The position numbers were made by a program, and so were the translations under genes. A DNA stretch of 64,000 nucleotides from Sediminibacterium sp. (lineage in GTDB: Bacteria > Bacteroidota > Bacteroidia > Chitinophagales > Chitinophagaceae), in assembly GCA_016786865.1 (NCBI GenBank), contig JAEUVE010000021.1:1-64000 (forward strand). The letters are read 5' to 3'. Below are positions 35,638 to 45,592 of this stretch, piece after piece. Within the stretch, counting starts at the first letter, position 1. Every line of letters starts with the position of its first letter. The notes below the pieces were generated by a model. The model did not search any database. It saw nothing but the letters and a program-made list of their open reading frames with translations, and had not been told where the DNA came from.

Positions 35638-36345
35638 ATGAACACAACAATATTCAAAGAATGGTTACACTCACTGCCTGCAGCTGCCATCCATCCCGTG
35701 GTCTCCTTCAATCCCCAACGCCAGCGAATGGTGAAAATGGATTTTACGGAAGCCAATACAGGATTGACTGCGGAAGTAATTGAAGATACGGACGCTTTCT
35801 CTGCATTTGTATCCGGCCTGCTTGCCCGGCATGAAGCCGAATTTGGGATAGGCGGTTATGCTGAGAACCGTACAGTGTACAGCAGGAGCAGGGTATTCGA
35901 CGGCGAGCCGGGCTCCATGCCCCGCAGGTTGCACCTGGGTATTGATATCTGGGGAAAGGCAGGAACAGCCGTTTTTGCCCCGTTCAGGGGAACGGTGCAC
36001 AGTTTTGCTTTCAATAACCGTTTGGGCGACTATGGTGCCACCATTGTACTTCAACATGCAGCCGGTCCGCAGCAATTTTACAGCCTGTATGGCCATTTAT
36101 CCCTGCGGGATATTGAATCGCTGGAAGAAGGACGGGTAATAGAATCCGGTCAGTTATTTGCGCATTTTGGCGCGCCTGGTGAAAACGGTCATTGGCCACC
36201 GCACCTGCATTTTCAACTGATTCTCGATATGGAGGGAAAGAAAGGCGATTATCCGGGCGTTTGTTCTCTGGCCGATCAGGAGCACTATTTACAAAATTGT
36301 CCGAACCCAGACCTGGTATTGCAACTCATGCAATACGCGCAATGA
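35638..36345 (+). CDS. M23/LytM-type metallopeptidase domain protein without signal peptide
   Basis: A 235-residue protein whose C-terminal two thirds is a LytM (lysostaphin-like) domain. The zinc ligands are in RLHLGIDIWGK (HxxxD) and PPHLHFQLIL (HxH); the catalytic-type His is in YGHLS. Such domains cut peptidoglycan cross-bridges, but here there is no hydrophobic N-terminus, so a cytosolic location or a non-peptidoglycan substrate is possible. Comparable LytM domains occur as cytosolic modules beside aminotransferases in some bacteria. It ends one base before the stop of the convergent NAD(P)-binding gene. Confidence 0.8.
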   Translation: MNTTIFKEWLHSLPAAAIHPVVSFNPQRQRMVKMDFTEANTGLTAEVIEDTDAFSAFVSGLLARHEAEFGIGGYAENRTVYSRSRVFDGEPGSMPRRLHLGIDIWGKAGTAVFAPFRGTVHSFAFNNRLGDYGATIVLQHAAGPQQFYSLYGHLSLRDIESLEEGRVIESGQLFAHFGAPGENGHWPPHLHFQLILDMEGKKGDYPGVCSLADQEHYLQNCPNPDLVLQLMQYAQ

Positions 36346-36996
36346 TTATTCAAAGTTTTTGATGCTTCCTGAAAGAATACAGTGGTTGCCGGATTCTCCA
36401 TGGGTTGCATAGTGAAGCATGGCATCAGCGATGGCCGTAGCTTTTACAGAAGCATAGTTCCTGAGCGGACCTGCCAGCAGGGGATTGATCCAACCCGCAA
36501 TCCGAATGGCGATTTTTTCTCCCGCTCTTTTTTCCGTTCTGTTGCCTGCAATAAATGAGGGCCTGAAAATATACAGTGATGGATACTCCATTCGTTGCAG
36601 CGCCTCTTCCATTAGCCCCTTGGTTCTGCTGTAAAAAATCATGGAATGCGGATTGGCTCCCATGGAACTGATGACCATAAAGCGTTTGCTCCCCGCTTCC
36701 CGCTGCAGCCTGGCGATTTTAACCGGGTAGTGCAGGTCTACTTTCGTAAAAGCCTCCCTGGTTTTGGCAATACGTATGGTGGTGCCCAGACAGCAATATA
36801 CGTCCTCCACATCCGCAGCAGTATTGATGGTATCGTAGTCAATGACCTCCTCAATCAGCCGGGGGTGGCTGAGGCCGGTGGGCTTTCTTACATATATGGT
36901 TACACTGCTGTACAACTCAGTTTCCAGCAGGCGGGTAAGTAAAAGGCTGCCGGTTAAGCCGGTAGCCCCCAGTAATAAGGCTTTTCTCTGCTGCAT
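36346..36996 (-). CDS. NAD(P)-binding Rossmann protein (HTATIP2/YbjT-like)
   Basis: A 216-residue atypical short-chain dehydrogenase. The dinucleotide loop is LLGATGLTGSLLLTRLL, followed by VEDVYCCLGTTI and a region FMVISSMGANPHSMIFYSRTKGLMEEALQ with the serine and YxxxK-like elements of the family. The family includes the human HTATIP2 oxidoreductase and many bacterial proteins annotated as sugar-epimerase-like. Substrate unknown. It abuts the M23 gene without a gap and diverges from ruvB, with 53 bases between starts. Confidence 0.82.
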   Translation of the reverse strand: MQQRKALLLGATGLTGSLLLTRLLETELYSSVTIYVRKPTGLSHPRLIEEVIDYDTINTAADVEDVYCCLGTTIRIAKTREAFTKVDLHYPVKIARLQREAGSKRFMVISSMGANPHSMIFYSRTKGLMEEALQRMEYPSLYIFRPSFIAGNRTEKRAGEKIAIRIAGWINPLLAGPLRNYASVKATAIADAMLHYATHGESGNHCILSGSIKNFE

Positions 36997-37049
36997 GGTA
37001 TAAATTTATATAAAGATAGGCACTGCATTTTTTGTAATTTCGGTTCGTT

Positions 37050-38081
37050 ATGCCGAACAACAACCTGAATAGTGATAGCAGCAACCTCAATCCGGCCGAT
37101 AAGGAGTTTGAGAACAGCATACGTCCCAAAGAAATTGATGAATTTTCCGGTCAGCCCCAGCTCATCGAGAACCTGGTGATCTTCATCAAAGCAGCTAAAA
37201 TACGGGGGGAAGCCCTGGATCATATTTTGTTTCACGGACCTCCGGGATTGGGTAAAACCACCCTGAGCCGCATTGTGGCGAATGAACTCGGGGTAAATAT
37301 CAAAGAAACCTCCGGTCCGGTGATTGAAAAACCGGGAGACCTTGCGGGTTTGCTGACCAATCTGCAGCCCAACGATGTATTGTTTATAGATGAAATTCAC
37401 CGGTTGAGTACGGTGGTGGAAGAATACCTCTATGCAGCCATGGAGGATTTTAAAATCGATATCATGATCGATTCCGGGCCCAATGCAAGGAGTGTTCAGA
37501 TCAACCTGAATCCCTTTACCCTTGTGGGTGCAACCACCCGAAGCGGATTGCTCACAGCCCCCCTGTTGTCGAGGTTCGGCATTAAATCGAGGCTGGAATA
37601 TTACAATGCCGTTGTATTGCAGAAAATTATTGAACGGAGTGCTGCCATTCTTCAAACCACCATTACGGCAGATGCTGCTGCAGAAATTGCCCGCAGAAGC
37701 AGGGGGACGCCCAGAATTGCCAATGGATTGTTGCGCAGGGTGCGCGATTTTGCACAGGTGCTGAACGATGGGCAAATTGATCTGGGCATTACACAGCACG
37801 CGTTGAAAGCATTGAATGTGGATGCGCATGGCCTGGACGAGATGGACAACCGTATTCTCGCAACCATCATCAATAAGTTCAAGGGTGGTCCGGTAGGAAT
37901 TACGACCATTGCTACCGCAGTAGGGGAAGAGCCGGGAACCATTGAAGAGGTATATGAACCTTTTCTGATACAGGAAGGATTCTTACAAAGAACCCCAAGA
38001 GGAAGGGAGGCTACTTTGAAAGCCTACAATCACCTTGGGGTCGTAATGCAGAAAGGTTCTGCAGGAGAATTATTCAGTTAA
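37050..38081 (+). CDS. ruvB: Holliday junction branch migration ATPase RuvB
   Basis: The hexameric AAA+ motor that drives branch migration with RuvA and feeds junctions to RuvC. 343 residues. Opening [20 protein letters not shown], Walker [13 protein letters not shown], Walker [10 protein letters not shown], sensor 1 in [11 protein letters not shown], sensor 2 region [19 protein letters not shown], and the C-terminal winged helix ending in [14 protein letters not shown] near-match -7 box (TAATTTCG at 37035) lies 7 bases before the ATG. It stands alone; the next gene is convergent. Confidence 0.97.
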   Translation: MPNNNLNSDSSNLNPADKEFENSIRPKEIDEFSGQPQLIENLVIFIKAAKIRGEALDHILFHGPPGLGKTTLSRIVANELGVNIKETSGPVIEKPGDLAGLLTNLQPNDVLFIDEIHRLSTVVEEYLYAAMEDFKIDIMIDSGPNARSVQINLNPFTLVGATTRSGLLTAPLLSRFGIKSRLEYYNAVVLQKIIERSAAILQTTITADAAAEIARRSRGTPRIANGLLRRVRDFAQVLNDGQIDLGITQHALKALNVDAHGLDEMDNRILATIINKFKGGPVGITTIATAVGEEPGTIEEVYEPFLIQEGFLQRTPRGREATLKAYNHLGVVMQKGSAGELFS

Positions 38082-38084
38082 ATA

Positions 38085-38783
38085 CTAAGGAGCGACCAGC
38101 CGGAATCCGTTGCCATGAATGTTTACGATTTCAATGGCGGGATCTTCTTTCAGGTATTTACGGAGCTTGGCTATGTATACGTCCATGCTTCTTCCATTAA
38201 AATAGGTATCACTGCCCCAGATTTTCTTTAATGCTCTTTCGCGCGGCAGAAGATCGTTTTTGTGTTCAGCAAGCATTTTCAGCAGCTCATTCTCTTTGGG
38301 AGAAAGGGTTTGAACAACCTCTCCTTTTTTCAGTTCGCGTAGTTTGGGGTTGAAATGATAAGATGCCAGATCAAATTCAACGGTGTCGTTGATTCTGTTT
38401 TCTTCTTCATTTCTTTTGAGGATGGCTTTTATTTTGAGCAACAGCACTTCACTGTCGAAAGGTTTGGTAATGTAGTCGTCCGCACCGAGCTTGTATCCCT
38501 GAATGATGTCTTCCTTCATGGTTTTGGCGCTCAGGAAGAACAATGGCACATCCGGGTCGATGTCCCTGATTTCTTCCGCCAGGGTAAAACCGTCCATGTT
38601 GGGCATCATAACGTCGAGCAGGCAGATGTCGAATTTCTCACGCTGAAAAGCTGCCAGGCCCAGTTTGCCGTCTCTTTCGAGGGTAATATCGTAGTCATTC
38701 AGCTCCAGGTAATTTTTTAAAACCATGCCCAGATTGGCATCGTCTTCGCAAAGCAGAATTTTGTATTGTTTTTTGTCTTCCAT
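38085..38783 (-). CDS. OmpR-family response regulator, orphan
   Basis: A 232-residue two-domain regulator. The receiver has the acidic pair in LLCEDDANLG, the phospho-acceptor Asp in CLLDVMMPNMDG, Ser in FFLSAKTMKED and Lys in DDYITKPFD. The C-terminal winged helix shows LSPKENELLKMLAEHKNDLLPRERAL and SMDVYIAKLRKYLKEDP. No histidine kinase gene is adjacent: the neighbours are ruvB (convergent) and a peroxidase gene upstream on the same strand. Closest in style to RprY-type regulators of Bacteroidota. Confidence 0.92.
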   Translation of the reverse strand: MEDKKQYKILLCEDDANLGMVLKNYLELNDYDITLERDGKLGLAAFQREKFDICLLDVMMPNMDGFTLAEEIRDIDPDVPLFFLSAKTMKEDIIQGYKLGADDYITKPFDSEVLLLKIKAILKRNEEENRINDTVEFDLASYHFNPKLRELKKGEVVQTLSPKENELLKMLAEHKNDLLPRERALKKIWGSDTYFNGRSMDVYIAKLRKYLKEDPAIEIVNIHGNGFRLVAP

Positions 38784-38856
38784 TATTCGGTGTTTGTATT
38801 AAAGATAAACTAACCGCAATTTACAACCAACCCTTTCCAATCTTTTGTTAAAATAA

Positions 38857-39804
38857 TCAGTAGGGATTTTTGTTAAAACGCTTGTCGGTTAAAGTTTTCA
38901 GGAAATTGATCAGGTCGGTCCTTTCATCGGCGGTAAGTTCCAGTGGTTCCCGCAGGCTTTCGTCTATGTTAACCGGATCCTTTACAACAGCCCGGGGGTT
39001 ATTGTAATAATCCACCACTTCTTCCAGTGTTTTAAACATGCCATTGTGCATGTAAGGTGCAGTGATGGCAACATTTCTCAATCCCGGTGTTTTGAATTTG
39101 CCCAGGTCTTCTTTTTTTCCGGTGATTTTGAAACGGCCGGCATCATTGAGTGTTGTACCATTGTAGAGTCCGATATTCTTGAAATCATCGTTGGTAAAAT
39201 CGGGGCCCATATGGCAGTCGAAGCATTTGGCTTTGTCTCCCACAAACAGGAGTCGTCCCCTTTCTTCGGAATCAGTGAGCGGAAACTCTTCGTCGAAAGA
39301 AAGGTCAAATTTACTGTCGTCGGTCTCCAGTGTTTTTTCATAGGCAGCCAGGGCTGCGGATAAATTTTTTGCAGTGGGCAGGCTTCCGAATATTTTTAGA
39401 AACAGATTGCGGTAGGTTTTATTTGCACGCAAACGTTGTACCGCTTCTGCAACAGGTAATCCCATTTCGTCTTTATTGGCAATCGGCATCAGGGCCTGTT
39501 GTTCCAGTGAAGCAGCCCTTCCGTCCCAGAAAAAATAGGGCCGGTGTTTCATATTCAGTACCGAAGGTGTATTTCGTGTAGTGGGCGTTTCGCCAATACC
39601 GATACTGAAAGCCGTGCTATCTGCAAAGCCCATCGATGGAATATGACAGCTGGCACAGCTTACAGAAGAATCTTTCGACAATATTTTTTCGTTGAAGAGC
39701 TTTTCTCCAAGAGCTGCTTTGGTGTTCACGGGAGGAACGGTGGTAAACGAAACCGCCCCCGCTACAACAGCAGCAAGCGAACCAAGGATGAGCCATTTTT
39801 TCAT
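38857..39804 (-). CDS. Di-haem cytochrome c peroxidase (MauG/CcpA family)
   Basis: A 315-residue periplasmic peroxidase that reduces hydrogen peroxide with electrons from small cytochromes. Signal peptide (KKWLILGSLAAVVAGAVS). Two c-type haem sites: CASCH near residue 50 and CFDCH near 200. The distal region has TTRNTPSVLNM and FFWDGRAASLEQQALMPI; YMHNGMFKTLEEVVDYY is the conserved C-terminal haem-ligand stretch. Cytochrome maturation genes are not in the window. Some homologues act in protein modification rather than peroxide removal. Confidence 0.92.
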   Translation of the reverse strand: MKKWLILGSLAAVVAGAVSFTTVPPVNTKAALGEKLFNEKILSKDSSVSCASCHIPSMGFADSTAFSIGIGETPTTRNTPSVLNMKHRPYFFWDGRAASLEQQALMPIANKDEMGLPVAEAVQRLRANKTYRNLFLKIFGSLPTAKNLSAALAAYEKTLETDDSKFDLSFDEEFPLTDSEERGRLLFVGDKAKCFDCHMGPDFTNDDFKNIGLYNGTTLNDAGRFKITGKKEDLGKFKTPGLRNVAITAPYMHNGMFKTLEEVVDYYNNPRAVVKDPVNIDESLREPLELTADERTDLINFLKTLTDKRFNKNPY

Positions 39805-39908
39805 GCTATAAAGTTAACCCGATTGCAGCAATTCCTGCTCTGTGCGGGCAGGTCATTTTAACGAACATGATTCGTAAATCATTGGTATTTTGCAGTAAAT
39901 CTGTTTAT

Positions 39909-41447
39909 ATGACCAAACCGTCCGCATTTGCAGAGGCCATCCATTCCGGCTACAGTTTTAAGGGAGAAAAGGTGAAGATCGGTGTAGGGATGCTCAACGG
40001 AGCAGCCGTACCGGATGCCGCCGTTTACCTGCCATTGAAAACCATGAACCGGCACGGGCTGATTGCCGGTGCCACCGGAACAGGTAAAACCAAAACGCTG
40101 CAACTGCTCAGTGAATGTCTCAGCAGCAACAGTGTGCCTGTATTGCTGATGGATATCAAGGGCGACCTGAGTGGTATTGCCGCAGCCGGGGTTATCAATG
40201 AAAGAATCAGTGAACGTGCAGCAGCAACAGGTGTGCAGTGGAGCCCGGAAGCGTATCCGGTAGAACTGATGACCCTTAATGGCGGAAAAGGAGTACAGCT
40301 GCGGGCAACGGTTAGTGAATTCGGGCCGGTATTACTGAGTAAGATCCTTGGCCTCAATGACACACAGGGCGGACTGGTTTCCCTGATTTTTAAATATTGC
40401 GACGATCAGATGCTTCCGTTGCTCGACCTGAAAGACTTTATCAAAGTACTGCAATATATAGGTGCGGAAGGAAAGGCGGAGATTGAAAAAGTCTATGGTA
40501 AAATTTCCACCACATCAACCGGTACCATTCTGCGAAAAGTAATTGAGTTGCAGCAGCAGGGGGCCGATCTTTTTTTTGGAGAGAAAAGTTTTGAAATAGA
40601 CGATCTGATGCGTATCAGCGACGATGGTAAAGGAATGATCAGTATACTCCGGGTTACCGATATGCAGGATAAGCCTAAGCTGTTTTCTACATTTATGTTG
40701 CAGTTGCTGGCAGAACTCTACGCAGCCAGTCCGGAGGAAGGAGACCTGGATCAGCCCAAGCTGGTACTATTTATTGATGAAGCACACCTGATTTTTCAGG
40801 AAGCTTCAGATGCCCTGCTGCAACAGCTGGAAACAGTAATTAAGCTGATCCGTTCAAAAGGGATCGGCATCTTCTTTTGCACGCAGAATCCGCAGGATAT
40901 ACCCGCGTCGATATTGGGCCAACTGGGTATGAAGATTCAGCATGCCCTGCGTGCGTTTACTGCTGCAGACAGAAAATCCATCAAACAGGCTGCTGAGAAT
41001 TTTCCGGAATCGCCCTATTATGATATAGATGAACTGCTCACCCAACTGGGTATTGGGGAAGCCCTCGTAACCATGCTCAACGAAAAGGGCATACCTACAC
41101 CGTTGGTGCATACCCTGCTTTGTTCTCCCCGTAGCAGAATGGATATTTTATCGGATATAGAAATCAACGCCATCGTGTCGAAGAGTAAACTTGCTACCAA
41201 ATACAATCAGGTGGTAGACAAGCAAAGTGCGTATGAAATACTTTCCGCAAAACTGAATGCAGCGGGTGCTTCGGCAACAACAGAAAAAGAAACAGCTGCA
41301 CCTATGGCAGAAAAAGTAGAAAGCTTTTTTGATAATCCTGTTGTAAAGCAGGCGGGCAGAACTGCTGCAGCCATCATAACACGCAGTTTGTTGGGAGCGC
41401 TCGGACTGGGCGGCAGCACCACGCGCAAGAGAAGAAATTCTTATTGA
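39909..41447 (+). CDS. HerA-like ATPase (DUF853 family)
   Basis: A 512-residue hexameric-type ATPase of the HerA/FtsK superfamily. Walker A GATGTGKTKT is at residues 54-63, Walker B LVLFIDEAHLIF near 290, and the arginine-containing IFFCTQNPQDIPASILGQLGMKIQHALRAF follows. The DUF853 branch is widespread and uncharacterised; HerA proper works with the nuclease NurA in end resection, but no nuclease gene is adjacent. The C-terminus ends in a basic tail (TTRKRRNSY). The ATG at 39909 (MTKPSAFAEA) was preferred to 39867. Its last 7 bases overlap the end of convergent recQ. Confidence 0.88.
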   Translation: MTKPSAFAEAIHSGYSFKGEKVKIGVGMLNGAAVPDAAVYLPLKTMNRHGLIAGATGTGKTKTLQLLSECLSSNSVPVLLMDIKGDLSGIAAAGVINERISERAAATGVQWSPEAYPVELMTLNGGKGVQLRATVSEFGPVLLSKILGLNDTQGGLVSLIFKYCDDQMLPLLDLKDFIKVLQYIGAEGKAEIEKVYGKISTTSTGTILRKVIELQQQGADLFFGEKSFEIDDLMRISDDGKGMISILRVTDMQDKPKLFSTFMLQLLAELYAASPEEGDLDQPKLVLFIDEAHLIFQEASDALLQQLETVIKLIRSKGIGIFFCTQNPQDIPASILGQLGMKIQHALRAFTAADRKSIKQAAENFPESPYYDIDELLTQLGIGEALVTMLNEKGIPTPLVHTLLCSPRSRMDILSDIEINAIVSKSKLATKYNQVVDKQSAYEILSAKLNAAGASATTEKETAAPMAEKVESFFDNPVVKQAGRTAAAIITRSLLGALGLGGSTTRKRRNSY

Positions 41448-43378
41448 TCTGCAGGGCTGGTTGATCCGATCCACCAGATTTCACCGGTTTCCGTAATCCT
41501 GATTTTTTCTTCCGACTGAAGAAAATTCAGTGCGGTCCATATTTTTGCTTCAGTTAGTTGCCCCAATACCTCTTCTAATTGCCCGATCCGGATGGGTGTT
41601 GTTCCGTATTGGATTAATACAGACTGAAGCCTGCCCAGTTCTTGCGGTGTTAAGTGTTTCTTTTTATCGTTCAGGCAATTGTTACAGATGCCGCAAGGTT
41701 TATCTGAATCGTCTCCAAAATAAGTTGCAATGAAACGACTTCTGCAACCGGTCAGTTCACGGGTATAACGGATCATGGTATTGACCCGTTCTTCGTATAA
41801 TTTTTTTCGTTGCAGATAGGCATCCTGTTGTATAGACAGGTAAGCTGCCGGCGCACGGTTCATCAGAAACTGGATCTGCGGTGTTTCTTTCTTAGGAAGG
41901 TATTCAATGATGCCATGTTTAGACAATTCTTTGAATGCCGCAGTAACCTCATCGGCCTTCAGCCTGCAAATTTTTCCAATCTGCTGTTCATATACCGAAA
42001 CCCGGTTGTCGATAATGCCTTCATAAGTTCTGAGTAAGGCTTTGATAACCGGTTCCAGATGCGGATAGGTTTTCTCGAACAGATCCAGGCCTTCTCTGTT
42101 GGCAGTAAAGCAGATCTGTGTGGGTAGAAAAATATTTTCAGCAAAGCTGATATGGTCTTCCTGTTCCAGTACTTTCAGCACATGGATCACCAGCATGCTT
42201 TCCAGTTTGAAATGCTGCGTGAAGGCAGCCAGGTCAAAATCGTAGTAAATACCTTCTCCGTTTCCTACAGGAATCTGGAGATAATCCGCAATGGCCTGGT
42301 ACACCTGCCGGATTACCTTGATCGAAGGAAATTTTTTGGCAGCATTGGCCAGCAAATCGTTCAGATCTTTCTGCCGGTACAATAAAACAGCATAGGCTTT
42401 TTTACCATCCCTTCCGGCCCTTCCGGCTTCCTGGTAATAGTTCTCCAGGCATTCGGGCACATCGTGATGGATTACTACGCGAACGTCCGGTTTGTCGATG
42501 CCCATGCCAAATGCATTGGTGCATACCATGGTGCGGACCTTATTCTGAATCCATGCCTGCTGCTTCATTTCTCGAACCGGCTGTGCAAGGCCGGCATGGT
42601 AGTAGTCTGCTGCAATGCCCTGTAACAACAGCGCTTCAGCAACTTTTTTGGTTTGTCTTCTGTTGTTGCAATACACGATACTGCTGCCCGGCACTTTCTG
42701 CAGTATATCGATGATTTTATTTAGTTTACTTTCTACCGGAAAAACACTGTAGGATAAATTGGGTCGCTCAAAAGATTGTCGGAATACAGCCGTTTTTTTT
42801 AATTCCAATTTCTGAACAATGTCTTCCTGCACTATGGGTGTGGCAGAAGCCGTAAGTGCAATCAACGGTATATCCGGGAGCTGTTTCCGGGTAGCGGCTA
42901 TGCGTAAATAAGGCGGCCTGAAATCGTATCCCCATTGCGAAATGCAATGCGCTTCGTCTATTACAAGTAAGCTCACTGGCAATACGGGCAAATAATCTGT
43001 AAAGAGTTTGCTTTCGAGTCTTTCGGGTGAGCAGTACAAAAAACGAAAAGCGCCGTCTGCCGCTTCCTTTAAAAGTTTCTTTACCTCATAATAACTGAGA
43101 CCGCTGTGCAGGGCGGCGGCTGGAATTCCCTTGTTGTTCAGCGAATCCACCTGGTCTCGCATCAGCGCAATCAGTGGACTGATGACCAGGCAAAGTCCGT
43201 CCAGCAGAATGCCGGGTACCTGAAAGCAAATAGATTTTCCGCCACCGGTAGGCAACAGGGCCAGCGTGTCGTTACCCGCAACTACCGACGCAATGATTTC
43301 CTCCTGCATGGGCCGGAATGCATCGTATTTCCAGTATTTTTTTAATATTTCTTTTGGTGTAGGCAAGGGCTTAAGCAA
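41441..43378 (-). CDS. recQ: RecQ-family DNA helicase lacking an HRDC domain
   Basis: A 645-residue 3'-5' helicase acting in recombination and replication-fork repair. Motif 0 FRPMQEEII, Walker A LLPTGGGKS near residue 45, DEAHCISQWGYDFRP near 140, motif VI YQEAGRAGRDG. The RecQ-type zinc site is seen as CRSRFIATYFGDD with CGICNNC, followed by a short winged helix. It ends without the C-terminal HRDC domain found in E. coli RecQ, so it belongs to the shorter RecQ class common in Bacteroidota. Its start overlaps the end of copA by 8 bases and its end overlaps the HerA-like gene by 7. Confidence 0.93.
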   Translation of the reverse strand: MLKPLPTPKEILKKYWKYDAFRPMQEEIIASVVAGNDTLALLPTGGGKSICFQVPGILLDGLCLVISPLIALMRDQVDSLNNKGIPAAALHSGLSYYEVKKLLKEAADGAFRFLYCSPERLESKLFTDYLPVLPVSLLVIDEAHCISQWGYDFRPPYLRIAATRKQLPDIPLIALTASATPIVQEDIVQKLELKKTAVFRQSFERPNLSYSVFPVESKLNKIIDILQKVPGSSIVYCNNRRQTKKVAEALLLQGIAADYYHAGLAQPVREMKQQAWIQNKVRTMVCTNAFGMGIDKPDVRVVIHHDVPECLENYYQEAGRAGRDGKKAYAVLLYRQKDLNDLLANAAKKFPSIKVIRQVYQAIADYLQIPVGNGEGIYYDFDLAAFTQHFKLESMLVIHVLKVLEQEDHISFAENIFLPTQICFTANREGLDLFEKTYPHLEPVIKALLRTYEGIIDNRVSVYEQQIGKICRLKADEVTAAFKELSKHGIIEYLPKKETPQIQFLMNRAPAAYLSIQQDAYLQRKKLYEERVNTMIRYTRELTGCRSRFIATYFGDDSDKPCGICNNCLNDKKKHLTPQELGRLQSVLIQYGTTPIRIGQLEEVLGQLTEAKIWTALNFLQSEEKIRITETGEIWWIGSTSPADQ

Positions 43379-45497
43379 CTTTCTTGAAATTAAGCCTTAC
43401 CGAGTTGATGGCCAACACCACATCACTCAATCCCATTGCAAGCGCGCTGAAGGCCGGGCTTAGCATACCCATTGCTGCAACAGGTATAGCCAGCACATTG
43501 TAGAACAATGCCCAGAATAAATTCTGCTGAATGGTTAGGTAAGTGTGTTTGCCCAGTCCCAATGCCAGCGGAAGCTGTTTGAGACCGTGGTTCATCAATA
43601 CCACTTCTGCGCTTTGCATGGCAACCTGCGAAGCCTCGCTCAGCGAAATGCCCACGGTAGCCTTGGCCAGTGCGGGTGCATCGTTGATGCCGTCGCCTAC
43701 CATTGCAGTAGGTTGTGCTGCAGAGAGTCTTGCCACGCATTCCATTTTTTCTGCCGGAGACTGCTCGGCATACACTTCGGTAATCTGAAGCTTACGGGCA
43801 AGTTGTTCACAGCTTTCCTTTCTGTCTCCACTCAGCAGGATGGTACGGATGCCTTTGCTATTGAGGTACTGTATCAGGGTGGCCGCTTCGGGTCTTACCT
43901 GGTCGGAAAGGTCTGCCCAACCCAGTAATATATTGTTCTTTAAGATATATATATTGTGGGCGCCGTTCAGGATGGTTGCTCCCCCGGCTTTGTAAGAACC
44001 CACGATGTATTCATTTCCATCGCGGTCTGTTCCCTTCATGCCAAAACCTTTCACTTCTTCCACTGCGCTGAAACGGATATCGTTACTGCTTTTCCATTCT
44101 CTCGCAATGGCTTTGGCCAGCGGGTGATTGGAATATTTTTCCAATGAATAACCAATGCGTTTTATTTCATCCATCCCAAGGGCTTCTCCTTCTGCAGTAA
44201 GTCCTGCGGAAGCAACGGTAAACTGCCCGGTGGTTAATGTGCCGGTTTTATCAAAAACCACTTGTTTGATGTCTTTAAATAATTCAAGGCTTCTGGTATT
44301 TTTAAACAAGACCCCGCTTCTTGCTGCTCTGCCCAATCCTACAGCAATAGCAGCAGGAGTGGCAAGTCCCATTGCACAGGGACAGGCAATCACCAGTACC
44401 GCAATGGCCCGCATCAGGCTATGGGTAAAATCCTGGTTGGCAAGGGTATAGTTTAACAGGAGGGTCAGCAGGGCAATGCCTACTACCACCGGAACAAAAA
44501 CAGCGCTGATTTTATCTGCCAGTTGCTGTACCGGTGGTTTTTCCGTTTGCGCATTTTTAACCATCTGCAGAATATTACCCAATACACTGTCTGCGCCAAC
44601 GGCAGTAACATATGTTTTTGCAGATCCGTTCACGGCAATACTTCCGCCAATCAACTGGTCCTTGATGGATTTGTTTACGGGAATAGATTCTCCTGTAACA
44701 ATGGATTCGTCTACAGCAATTTCTCCAGATAAAATCTTGCAGTCCATCGGAACGGCTTCTCCCGATTTAATGAGGATCAGATCACCGGTTTTTAATGCAC
44801 TGCTCTCTACCGGAAAAATATGTTCCTGGTGTTGATCGTCGTAGGCAATCATGTTGGCCATGGTCTTTTGCGAATGCACCAGTTTTTTTAATGAAGCCTG
44901 TGTGGTTTCAACGGATTTATCCTCCAGCCAGTTACCCAGAAAAACAAGGGTAAGGATGGTGGCAGTTGTTTCGTAAAACATGTATTCGGCAGCCTGTCCG
45001 GTGAAAGTGCCGTAAAGGCTGTACACAAAGGAGGCAATGGCGCCGATCGTAATCAGTACATTCATATTCGGAATGCCCTTCATTATGCTGTGAACCGCGC
45101 TTCTGCCAAAGAAATCCATTCCTACCACAAATACAGGAATGGTGAACGCGATCTGTACGTAGGGATTCATCAGCCAGTGAATATGCAGTCCGGGAATCAT
45201 GTGCAGCATCAGTGGCAGGGTAAATACTGCGCAAAACAGGAATCGCTCAAAATGCGATTTGAACAATACTTTCTTTTTTGCAGCTGCAGGATCATCGTTT
45301 TTTACGTGATAGCCCAGGCCGTCTATTCCTTTTTGAATTTCTGTTTTGGTAATGCCCTCCGGAAGGGTAAAACTCACGTCTCCTCCTATAAAATTCACCC
45401 GAACATCTTCCAGTCCTTTTCCTTGCAGGTATTTATCGATGGTAAGGGCACAGTTGGTACAACTCATACCCTCCACTTTCCAGTTCACTTTTTCCAT
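43371..45497 (-). CDS. copA: Copper-translocating P1B-type ATPase
   Basis: A 708-residue inner-membrane metal exporter. One N-terminal metal-binding domain with GMSCTNCALTID (Cys13, Cys16), eight helices, the ion-path motif ACPCAMGLATP (CPC, typical of Cu/Ag pumps) near residue 371, phosphorylation site FDKTGTLTTGQ near 414, the HP motif in SNHPLAKAIA and hinge MVGDGINDAPAL. It is more likely copper detoxification or cuproenzyme assembly than another metal; a CcoI-like role is possible but no cco genes are present. It overlaps recQ by 8 bases. No CsoR/CueR-type regulator or copper chaperone is adjacent. Confidence 0.92.
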   Translation of the reverse strand: MEKVNWKVEGMSCTNCALTIDKYLQGKGLEDVRVNFIGGDVSFTLPEGITKTEIQKGIDGLGYHVKNDDPAAAKKKVLFKSHFERFLFCAVFTLPLMLHMIPGLHIHWLMNPYVQIAFTIPVFVVGMDFFGRSAVHSIMKGIPNMNVLITIGAIASFVYSLYGTFTGQAAEYMFYETTATILTLVFLGNWLEDKSVETTQASLKKLVHSQKTMANMIAYDDQHQEHIFPVESSALKTGDLILIKSGEAVPMDCKILSGEIAVDESIVTGESIPVNKSIKDQLIGGSIAVNGSAKTYVTAVGADSVLGNILQMVKNAQTEKPPVQQLADKISAVFVPVVVGIALLTLLLNYTLANQDFTHSLMRAIAVLVIACPCAMGLATPAAIAVGLGRAARSGVLFKNTRSLELFKDIKQVVFDKTGTLTTGQFTVASAGLTAEGEALGMDEIKRIGYSLEKYSNHPLAKAIAREWKSSNDIRFSAVEEVKGFGMKGTDRDGNEYIVGSYKAGGATILNGAHNIYILKNNILLGWADLSDQVRPEAATLIQYLNSKGIRTILLSGDRKESCEQLARKLQITEVYAEQSPAEKMECVARLSAAQPTAMVGDGINDAPALAKATVGISLSEASQVAMQSAEVVLMNHGLKQLPLALGLGKHTYLTIQQNLFWALFYNVLAIPVAAMGMLSPAFSALAMGLSDVVLAINSVRLNFKKVA

Positions 45498-45592
45498 GGT
45501 GTATAATGCTGTATTGGCACAGCCTTACAAATTTACAAAAGCCGGACTGCTCTCAATTTTCGATATTGGAATAATATTCACCATTGCGGGAT

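Noticed and set aside
39909..41447. HerA-based antiphage defence module
   Set aside because: No Sir2, DUF4297, NurA or other effector nuclease gene is adjacent; neighbours are housekeeping genes.
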